Shown in pieces: positions 1 to 5,303 of a stretch of 8,088 nucleotides of DNA (positions are counted from its first letter, which is position 1; each line of letters begins with the position of its first letter). This DNA is from Pseudomonadota bacterium (GTDB taxonomy: Bacteria > Pseudomonadota > Alphaproteobacteria > Rhizobiales > Xanthobacteraceae), in contig JAEZEY010000366.1 of NCBI GenBank assembly GCA_023432845.1, positions 1 through 8,088 of the forward strand, given 5' to 3'. The notes under the pieces are model-generated. The model searched no databases. It saw only the letters and a list, made by a program, of their open reading frames with translations, and was not told where the DNA came from. The position numbers and the translations under genes were made by a program.

Positions 1-213
1 CGCAGGCGCCACACCCTGCCCCACGTTCAGCGAGCGTCTGCAGAACGCCCCTCGCCTGGGACAAGGCGGGGTTGAAGGTATAGAAACCTAGGAGAGAAGT
101 CAAGAGCCGGGAATTAATTTTAGTATGATTAAATTCCTATTATAGCACCTGCGCTATTGCACCCTGTCCCGCCTTTTTCGATTGGCAGCTCACCTAAGCC
201 GGTGAGGGGAAAG
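1..213. other. Left-edge stretch with no supported gene
   Basis: I see no convincing gene here. Plus-strand frame 2 is open from the left edge to a TAG at 89-91 (29 codons). It could be the tail of a gene outside the window, but the peptide is unrecognised. An AT-rich patch at about 111-145 contains a 6-bp inverted repeat (GGAATT at 110-115, AATTCC at 132-137). It contrasts with the GC-rich bases on either side. No tRNA, rRNA or insertion-sequence end was recognised. Confidence 0.4.
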
Positions 214-214
214 G

Positions 215-415
215 CTAGGTCTGGCTTTCGTCGGTCATTTCAAGGCAAGTGCGCTCCAACTTCCCGACCTTCCAGCGCGAGTAGTACAAACTCCGCCGAC
301 GACGCCGGCGGCGGATGCCACGCTGAAAAATCGAAAGAAGGATACCCACAAGCCCGATCAAGACCTGAAGCCAGCCCACGAACTGGTCAGACATTCTTCG
401 GGTTCGATTACCCAT
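215..415 (-). CDS. Possible small single-pass membrane protein (doubtful)
   Basis: A minus-strand ORF of 66 codons starting at the ATG at 413-415, or 59 codons from the ATG at 392-394. From the second start the N-terminal part reads MSDQFVGWLQVLIGLVGILL, which looks like one transmembrane helix. A run of seven arginines follows, then a mixed polar tail ending at a TAG (215-217). A hydrophobic helix followed by a basic cluster fits a small inner-membrane protein with a cytoplasmic tail. Against it: there is no good ribosome binding site, and a leftward terminator hairpin ends right at the first ATG, leaving no room for a promoter. The family is not recognised. It may be a chance ORF. Confidence 0.25.
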   Translation of the reverse strand: MGNRTRRMSDQFVGWLQVLIGLVGILLSIFQRGIRRRRRRRSLYYSRWKVGKLERTCLEMTDESQT

Positions 416-438
416 AAAAAAAGCCCGCAAAGCGGGCC
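416..438 (-). terminator. Rho-independent terminator, leftward (second of two)
   Basis: Read on the minus strand, a GC stem GCCCGC/GCGGGC (432-437 and 423-428) with a 3-nt loop is followed by seven T residues (422-416). This is a textbook intrinsic terminator for leftward transcription. It nearly copies the terminator at 474-497 and would act as a back-up for the sigma-like gene. Confidence 0.75.
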
Positions 439-473
439 ATTCGGACTATCGATATCGGATTTTGTAAGCATAC

Positions 474-497
474 AAAAAAGCCCGCAAACTCGCGGGC
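474..497 (-). terminator. Rho-independent terminator of the sigma-like gene
   Basis: On the minus strand, GCCCGC/GCGGGC arms (492-497 and 480-485) around a 6-nt loop are followed by six T residues (479-474). It begins 2 nt after the TAA stop (500-502) of the sigma-like gene, so it is very likely that gene's terminator. Confidence 0.85.
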
Positions 498-499
498 CT

Positions 500-1237
500 T
501 TAATCAAAATCCATATCTAAATAGCAATCATCCGAAAAATTGTTAAGCGAAGACACTTTAACTAGCTGATTTTTCAAGTCTTCTTCGCGAGTTCGTAATA
601 TCTCAAATATGAGAGATTTGCGTCTCTGACAGACTGCTGATCGGCTAATCCCTAACTTCCGGGCGATCTCCGCCTGCGTCATTGGAACCGTCCGCATCCA
701 TAACCAACGGGCAATAAGCCGATCGTTGCGGCTTGGACGGTTCTTAAGCCACCGCTCGAACTCAGGCCACTTGGTGAAATAGATATACTGGCCAATTCGA
801 CCATCCCGAAGGGTCGCCTTCTTAGGTGGACGTTCTTTTGAAATAAGTACCTCTCGACCCTTACCTGGGGGCCCAGATCCTCCAAACCTCTTTTCGTATT
901 CTTCTGTCAGCTTTCGTAGGTCTTGCTTCCTGGCCTCTCTGTCTGCCCAGGTAACGGCACCTCTCGCTCGCTGATCTAAGTACGCTGCGAACGGCACTTT
1001 GCGTCTTAAATCGTAGCCAAAGATGGCTTCTGAAATTGCGAAGAAGACCTCGCTGTCTGCATCTTCAAGACTGACCCCCTTTCTTCGCGCATGCCGACGG
1101 CACGAGTCTCTGGCAATTGAATAATATGCTGCCATTAGAGTATTACGGGCATCAACATCGCCGAGACGCGCACGCTTAATGAGCGCCACCTCGGCCTCTT
1201 TCGACAAGTTATTGCGTTGCGAATGTAGATTCCTCAT
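500..1237 (-). CDS. Sigma-70-family-like protein with C-terminal HTH
   Basis: 245 aa. The first ~100 residues resemble sigma-70 region 2 in layout: an N-terminal helix with KEAEVALIKRARLGDVDARN (residues 13-32), a helix rich in Arg (about 40-53), an acidic turn LEDADSEVFFAISEAIFGYD (57-76), then PFAAYLDQRARGAVTWADRE (82-101), the place of the promoter -10-contacting helices. A basic, Gly/Pro-rich linker spans about 103-165. A region-4-type helix-turn-helix follows, TQAEIARKLGISRSAVCQRR (187-206). The tail is acidic (SDDCYLDMDFD). The ATG is forced: a TAG lies in frame two codons upstream. No strong ribosome binding site is visible. GC is clearly lower than in the pump genes, suggesting acquisition. 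It probably directs RNA polymerase or binds DNA as a sigma-like regulator; targets are unknown. No anti-sigma gene is adjacent. A phage- or element-derived regulator is an alternative. Confidence 0.72.
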   Translation of the reverse strand: MRNLHSQRNNLSKEAEVALIKRARLGDVDARNTLMAAYYSIARDSCRRHARRKGVSLEDADSEVFFAISEAIFGYDLRRKVPFAAYLDQRARGAVTWADREARKQDLRKLTEEYEKRFGGSGPPGKGREVLISKERPPKKATLRDGRIGQYIYFTKWPEFERWLKNRPSRNDRLIARWLWMRTVPMTQAEIARKLGISRSAVCQRRKSLIFEILRTREEDLKNQLVKVSSLNNFSDDCYLDMDFD

Positions 1238-1248
1238 GTCCAGCTATC

Positions 1249-1333
1249 GTTAGCCCGTAAGGCGGATTAGCGCAGCGTAATCCGCCATTCGACGGTGCAG
1301 CGGCGGGTTACGCCTTCGGCTAACCCACCCTAC
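1249..1333. repeat. Two-hairpin intergenic repeat (REP-like)
   Basis: Two related hairpins in tandem. The first has a perfect 9-bp stem, GGCGGATTA (1261-1269) with TAATCCGCC (1278-1286). The second is GGGTTA/TAACCC (1305-1310, 1321-1326), extended inside by GCC/GGC around a TTC loop (1312-1320) and outside by imperfect pairing. The outer edge reads CCACCCTAC. The motif type (GGCGGGTTA...TAACCC..., GGCGGATTA...TAATCCGCC) is one I recall as highly repeated in Hyphomicrobiales and some other proteobacteria. It fills nearly the whole gap between the DUF2442 gene and the sigma-like gene, and its end supplies the DUF2442 stop codon. Confidence 0.75.
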
Positions 1334-1599
1334 TCGGCCGCGACCTGAGACAATTCACCGGCGGCAGCCATTTCGCGGCGCAGCCACTCGGGCGCCATGT
1401 CGAAGCCGTTCGGCCAGGTCGGCACGCCGAACTCCAAAAATACGCGATTGAAATAGGCTTCGTCGCGCAAGGGCTCGAGCATCGGCCCCGGTTCTTTCAC
1501 CAGCGCAGAGAAATCGTGCGTACCTTCGCTGCCATCCGTGAAACGGACACGCAGGCGAAAGCCACCGAGCTTGTCGAGACGGATGATCTTAGTCAGCAT
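1330..1599 (-). CDS. DUF2442 domain protein
   Basis: 89 aa from the ATG at 1597-1599. A longer reading from 1665 is possible but would lie inside the upstream DUF4160 gene and adds an unrelated N-terminus. The body LRVRFTDGSEGTHDFSALV (residues 18-36), then a loop with PLRDEAYFNRV, and PTWPNGFDMAPEWLRREM near the end match the DUF2442 pattern: a strand bearing 'F.DG..G..D.S', then 'W.NG.D..P'. The start overlaps the DUF4160 stop by 11 nt, indicating translational coupling. DUF2442 proteins commonly accompany DUF4160 and some members carry a DNA-binding helix-turn-helix; none is visible here. A partner or antitoxin-like role is inference only. The TAG stop lies in the edge of the downstream repeat. 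Confidence 0.82.
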   Translation of the reverse strand: MLTKIIRLDKLGGFRLRVRFTDGSEGTHDFSALVKEPGPMLEPLRDEAYFNRVFLEFGVPTWPNGFDMAPEWLRREMAAAGELSQVAAE

Positions 1600-1855
1600 C
1601 GAGGCCCGCGATCCTTTCCAAAGGCAGTTTAGCACGCGCCCGATCCCAGTTCGAGCGCAGTTCATCCTGATGTTTCAGGGTCCACTGCTTGACGATACGT
1701 GCCGCCGTCGCCGGTAAACGCCCGTCGATCACTTCGCCGGTCTCAATCGAGATATTGGCTTCGTGCTCGCCATACACCGCCTCGAAATGCGGCGGCGGAT
1801 GGTCGAGGAAGTACATGCGGATCGCGATGCCGTAGAACCATGCAATCGTGGGCAT
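1589..1855 (-). CDS. DUF4160 domain protein
   Basis: 88 aa, a full-length member of the family. The start MPTIAWFYGIAIRMYFLDHP (residues 1-20) continues as PPHFEAVYGEHEANISIETG (21-40), with the family hallmark FYGI.I.MY..DH.PPHFH..Y (here PPHFE, so the last usual His is Glu). A later helical part, WTLKHQDELRSNWDRARAKL (58-77), is also typical. It is the first gene of a two-gene leftward unit with DUF2442. Biochemical function is unknown. The pair is often suspected to be toxin-antitoxin-like because of its size, order and coupling, without proof known to me. Upstream lies a 185-nt region shared divergently with the pump operon; no clear promoter was seen. Confidence 0.85.
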   Translation of the reverse strand: MPTIAWFYGIAIRMYFLDHPPPHFEAVYGEHEANISIETGEVIDGRLPATAARIVKQWTLKHQDELRSNWDRARAKLPLERIAGLDAD

Positions 1856-1932
1856 CCGTGAATGCTAGCATGGGTTGTGGCAGGGTCGGAAGGCGCGACA
1901 GCCCCCTCGCCCGGCACGCAAGCGCGCGCCGA

Positions 1933-1987
1933 CCTCTCCCCCATAGCTCGCCGGACGGCGAGCGTTCGCTCGCCTATGGGGAGAGGG
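1933..1987. repeat. Compound palindrome in the divergent intergenic region
   Basis: The outer arms CCTCTCCCCCATAG (1933-1946) and CTATGGGGAGAGG (1974-1986) pair with one extra C bulged. Inside are two alternative, overlapping hairpins: CTCGCCG/CGGCGAG (1947-1953, 1956-1962) with a GA loop, and GGCGAGCG/CGCTCGCC (1957-1964, 1967-1974) with a TT centre. The sequence type (CCTCTCCCC...GGGGAGAGG) is one I recall as repeated in Hyphomicrobiales genomes. It sits between the divergent DUF4160 and mdtB-like genes. It could be a bidirectional transcription barrier or simply a dispersed repeat. Confidence 0.7.
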
Positions 1988-2040
1988 AGTTCTCCGAGTT
2001 CGAGGCTCGTCCGTCAGACAGTCGGCTGCACGGTTAAGCC

Positions 2041-5000
2041 ATGAGCGTCTCCTCGCCCTTCATCCACCGGCCCATTGCCACCTCGCTGCTCGGCGTCGCG
2101 GTGATGCTCGGCGGCGCGCTCGGCTACTGGTGGCTGCCGGTGTCGGCGCTGCCGCAGGTCGATTTCCCGACCGTGCAGGTGACGACGCAATTGCCCGGCG
2201 CCAATCCGGACACCGTTGCTTCGCTGATCACGGCGCCGCTCGAGCGCAGCTTCGGCCAGATCCAGGCGCTGGAGACGATGACCTCGTCGTCTTCTTTCGG
2301 CATCAGCCAGATCACGCTGCAGTTCGATCTCAATCGCGACATCGACTCGGCGGCGCAGGACGTGCAGTCGGCGATCAATGCCGCAGGCTCGACGCTGCCG
2401 CGCAATCTGCCCTATCCGCCGGTCTATTCGAAGGTGAACCCGGCGGACACGCCGATCATCACGCTGGCGATCACCTCCGACAACATTGCTTTGCGCGAAC
2501 TCTCCGACATGGCCAACACCATCATGGCGCCGCGCCTGTCGGAGGTGTCGGGCGTCGGCCGCGTATCGGTGCAGGGCGGCATCAAGCCGGCGGTGCGCAT
2601 CCAGGCCGACCTGTCGCGGCTGGCCGCTTATGGCATCGCGCTCGAGGATCTGCGGACCGCCATTGTCGGCGCCAACGTCTCCGGCGCCAAGGGCGCGCTC
2701 GACGGCGCGCAGCAATCTTACACCATCGCCGCCAACGACCAGCTCGCCACCGCCAATGCCTACCGCAACATCACGGTGGCCTATCGCAACAACGCGCCGG
2801 TGCTCCTGTCCGATGTCGCCGACGTGGTCGACGGGCTGGAAAACAACCAGGTCGGCGCCACCTATCAGGGCAAGCCCGCCATCGTCATCGACGTGCAGCG
2901 CCAGCCCGGCGCCAATGTGATCGAGACGGTGCGGCGCCTGCGCGCCGAACTGCCGCGCCTGCAGCGCACGCTGCCCGCTGGGGCCACGCTGACCGTCGTC
3001 ACCGACCGCACCGACACGATCCGCGCTTCGATCCATGACGTGCAATTCACCCTGGTGCTGGCGGTTGGGCTCATCGTGCTGGTCGTGCTGGTGTTCCTGC
3101 GCACCATCCGCGCCACGGTGATCGCCGGCGTCGCGCTGCCGCTTTCTCTGATCGCCACCTTCGGCGTCATGTATTTCGCCGGTTTCTCGCTCGACAATCT
3201 GTCGCTGATGGCGCTGACCATCGGCACCGGCTTCGTCGTCGATGACGCCATCGTCATGATCGAGAACATTGTCCGCCACATCGAGGAAGGCGACCATCCG
3301 CTGGCAGCGGCGCTGAAAGGCGCCAAGGAAATCGGCTTCACCATCATCTCGCTGACCATGTCGCTGATCGCGGTGTTCATTCCGCTGCTGTTCATGACCG
3401 GCCTCGTCGGTCGCATGTTCCGCGAATTCGCATTGACGCTGACCATCGCGGTGGTGGCATCCGCCGTGGTGTCGCTGACGCTGACGCCGATGATGTGTGC
3501 CAAGCTGCTGCGCCGTGAGGACGACGCCGGAAAGAGGCCCGGCCTTGGCCGCCGGCTGTCGCAGCGCTTCGAGGAATGGACCGATCGCACCATCGAGGCC
3601 TACCGCATCAGTCTCGAATGGGTCCTCCAGCGCCAGCGCGCCACCCTGATCGCGACCTTCGCGACGCTTGCTGTCACGGTGGCGCTTTATGTGGTGATGC
3701 CCAAGGGCTTCCTGCCGATCCAGGACACCGGGCAGATCACCGCCGTGACCGAAGCCGGCACCGACGTGTCCTTCGCCGAGATGCAGCGCCGCCAGGCCGA
3801 GATCGAGGCCATCATGCGGGCCGATCCTGACGTCGCCAGTGTCGTCTCGGTGATCGGCGTATCGCCGCTCAATGCCACGCCGAATGCCGGCCGCATCGCC
3901 ATCACGCTCAAGCCGCGCAACGAGCGCGACAATCTCGTCGGCGTCATCGTCGAGCGGCTCAAGGAGAAAGTCGCCGGCATTCCCGGCATGACGGTCTACT
4001 TCCAGGCGACGCAGGACATCCAGATTTCGACACGGTCGAGCCGCGCACTGTATCAGTACACTCTGACTGGCAGCGACGCCGCCGAAGTCGTCGCCTGGGG
4101 CGAGCGGCTGACGCGACGGCTGCGCAGCGATCCGGTAATGCGCGAGGTCGCCTCCGAGGCGCAGGAGGGCGGGCCGCGCATCATGGTCAATGTCGATCGC
4201 GAGAAGGCCGGCCGTCTCGGCGTCTCAATGCAGAGCGTCACCGACACGCTGTACAGCGCCTTCGGCCAGCGTCAGATTTCGACGATCTACGGCCAGGCCA
4301 ACCAGTACCGCGTCATCCTGGAGGCGCAGCCGCGCTACCAGCAGGACCCGACGGCGCTGTCGAAGATCTACGTCACCGGCGCCACCACATCGACCGGCAC
4401 GGCGGCCACTGCGGGCAACACCGCCACCGGGACGACCAATACCAACATCAGCGCAACGCCGAACACCGTGACCGGCTCGAACCAGGTGCCGCTCGCGGCC
4501 TTCGCGCGCTTCGAATACACCGCGGCGCCGCTCGCCATCGCGCACCAGGAGCAGTTTCCGTCGGTGACGATCAGCTTCGATCTGGCGCCGGGCTATGCGC
4601 TATCCGACGCGGTGAAGGTCGTCACCAATGCCGAGCGCGAGCTGGGAATGCCGGCCTCGGTGACCGGCAGCTATTCCGGCGACGCCGCCGAATTCGCCAA
4701 ATCGTTGGAGGGCGAGCCTTATCTCATCCTCGCCGCCGTGATCGCCATCTACATCGTGCTCGGCGTGCTGTACGAGAGCTTCATCCACCCGCTGACCATT
4801 CTCTCGCCGTTGCCGTCGGCCGGCGTCGGCGCGCTGCTGGCGCTGATGCTCACCGGCTACGATCTTTCCGTCATCGCCCTGATCGGCATCGTGCTGCTGA
4901 TGGGCATCGTCAAGAAAAATGCCATCCTGATGATCGACTTCGCCCTCGACGCCGAGCGCGAACAGGGCATGAGCCCGCGCGAGTCGATCGTGCAGGCGGC

Positions 5001-5241
5001 CTTGCTGCGCTTCCGCCCGATCATGATGACGACGCTCGCCGCCTTGTTCGGCGCGCTGCCGCTGGCGCTGGAATCGGGCACCGGCTCGGAGCTGCGCAAT
5101 CCGCTCGGTATCACCATCGTCGGCGGCCTGCTGCTCAGCCAGTTGCTGACGCTCTACACCACGCCGGTGATCTATCTCTACATGGAGCGCCTGCGCGCCC
5201 GGATGTCACGGCCGCGCCGCGCCGCGCAGCCGGCGGAGTAG
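2041..5241 (+). CDS. mdtB: RND multidrug efflux permease, MdtB-like
   Basis: 1066 aa; E. coli MdtB is about 1040. It is an HAE-1 family RND pump subunit that exports hydrophobic or amphiphilic compounds from the inner membrane/periplasm using proton influx. TM1 is at about 12-31, with a large periplasmic loop to ~335. TM2-TM6 lie at about 337-486, TM7 at 535-553, the second periplasmic loop to ~892, and TM8-TM12 at ~894-1045. Proton-relay residues are present: D401 and D402 in GFVVDDAIVMIEN (TM4) and K959 in GIVKKNAILMIDFAL (TM10). Blocks such as PPVYSKVNPADTPI, NVQRQPGAN-like VQRQPGANVI, and IGFTIISLTMSLIAV favour MdtB over MdtC. The ATG is forced by a TAA two codons upstream (2035-2037); no clear ribosome binding site. 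Oddity: a Thr-rich insertion at residues 781-814. The MdtC-like gene follows after 62 nt. The symbol is by similarity only; the substrate is unknown. Confidence 0.88.
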   Translation: MSVSSPFIHRPIATSLLGVAVMLGGALGYWWLPVSALPQVDFPTVQVTTQLPGANPDTVASLITAPLERSFGQIQALETMTSSSSFGISQITLQFDLNRDIDSAAQDVQSAINAAGSTLPRNLPYPPVYSKVNPADTPIITLAITSDNIALRELSDMANTIMAPRLSEVSGVGRVSVQGGIKPAVRIQADLSRLAAYGIALEDLRTAIVGANVSGAKGALDGAQQSYTIAANDQLATANAYRNITVAYRNNAPVLLSDVADVVDGLENNQVGATYQGKPAIVIDVQRQPGANVIETVRRLRAELPRLQRTLPAGATLTVVTDRTDTIRASIHDVQFTLVLAVGLIVLVVLVFLRTIRATVIAGVALPLSLIATFGVMYFAGFSLDNLSLMALTIGTGFVVDDAIVMIENIVRHIEEGDHPLAAALKGAKEIGFTIISLTMSLIAVFIPLLFMTGLVGRMFREFALTLTIAVVASAVVSLTLTPMMCAKLLRREDDAGKRPGLGRRLSQRFEEWTDRTIEAYRISLEWVLQRQRATLIATFATLAVTVALYVVMPKGFLPIQDTGQITAVTEAGTDVSFAEMQRRQAEIEAIMRADPDVASVVSVIGVSPLNATPNAGRIAITLKPRNERDNLVGVIVERLKEKVAGIPGMTVYFQATQDIQISTRSSRALYQYTLTGSDAAEVVAWGERLTRRLRSDPVMREVASEAQEGGPRIMVNVDREKAGRLGVSMQSVTDTLYSAFGQRQISTIYGQANQYRVILEAQPRYQQDPTALSKIYVTGATTSTGTAATAGNTATGTTNTNISATPNTVTGSNQVPLAAFARFEYTAAPLAIAHQEQFPSVTISFDLAPGYALSDAVKVVTNAERELGMPASVTGSYSGDAAEFAKSLEGEPYLILAAVIAIYIVLGVLYESFIHPLTILSPLPSAGVGALLALMLTGYDLSVIALIGIVLLMGIVKKNAILMIDFALDAEREQGMSPRESIVQAALLRFRPIMMTTLAALFGALPLALESGTGSELRNPLGITIVGGLLLSQLLTLYTTPVIYLYMERLRARMSRPRRAAQPAE
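4381..4482 (+). other. Thr/Ala/Asn-rich insertion within the MdtB-like pump
   Basis: Codons 781-814 encode a 34-residue low-complexity segment with 13 Thr, 6 Ala, 5 Asn and 4 Gly and no charged residue or Cys. It falls between the conserved KIYVTG and QVPLAAFARF blocks, in the second periplasmic loop. The MdtC-like neighbour has only a short GNGNAM turn at the same place, and E. coli MdtC has a similarly short one. The reading frame is intact on both sides. It is likely a flexible, surface-exposed linker in the docking/porter region; function unknown. Confidence 0.75.
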
Positions 5242-5288
5242 CGCATGCCCCCGAAAAGTGGGAACCGGTTTTCGGATAAGGGCATGCG
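5242..5288. repeat. 47-nt palindromic repeat between the two pump genes
   Basis: A perfect 9-bp outer stem, CGCATGCCC (5242-5250) with GGGCATGCG (5280-5288), encloses a 7-bp inner stem, CCGAAAA (5251-5257) with TTTTCGG (5269-5275). A 4-nt ATAA bulge lies on the right side, and AACCGGTT (5263-5270) is itself palindromic. The core GAAAAGTGGGAACCGGTTTTCGG is one I recall as an abundant dispersed intergenic repeat in Hyphomicrobiales. It starts directly after the mdtB-like stop and its TAA (5277-5279) closes the reading frame upstream of the next gene. In the transcript it should fold and may affect mRNA processing or the ratio of the two subunits. Confidence 0.85.
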
Positions 5289-5303
5289 CAAAGAGAGCGC
5301 GCC

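Noticed and set aside
77..103. Possible leftward promoter (TTGACT, 15-nt spacer, TATACC)
   Set aside because: The spacer is short and no downstream gene can be seen in the remaining 76 nt, so it cannot be supported.
157..417. 86-codon plus-strand ORF
   Set aside because: Pro/Ser/Arg-rich with no family resemblance and no ribosome binding site.
1600..1665. Longer N-terminus for the DUF2442 protein
   Set aside because: The extra 22 residues lie wholly within the DUF4160 gene and do not resemble the family; the ATG at 1597-1599 gives the expected length.
1699..2037. Possible remnant of an adaptor (MdtA) gene ending just before the MdtB-like start
   Set aside because: The plus-strand translation shows no MFP/HlyD features; it is antisense to DUF4160 and then runs through a palindromic repeat.
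2014..3297. 427-codon minus-strand ORF opposite the MdtB-like gene
   Set aside because: Antisense to a clearly conserved RND gene; its Arg/His/Asp/Gln-rich, featureless composition is typical of the shadow of GC-rich codons.
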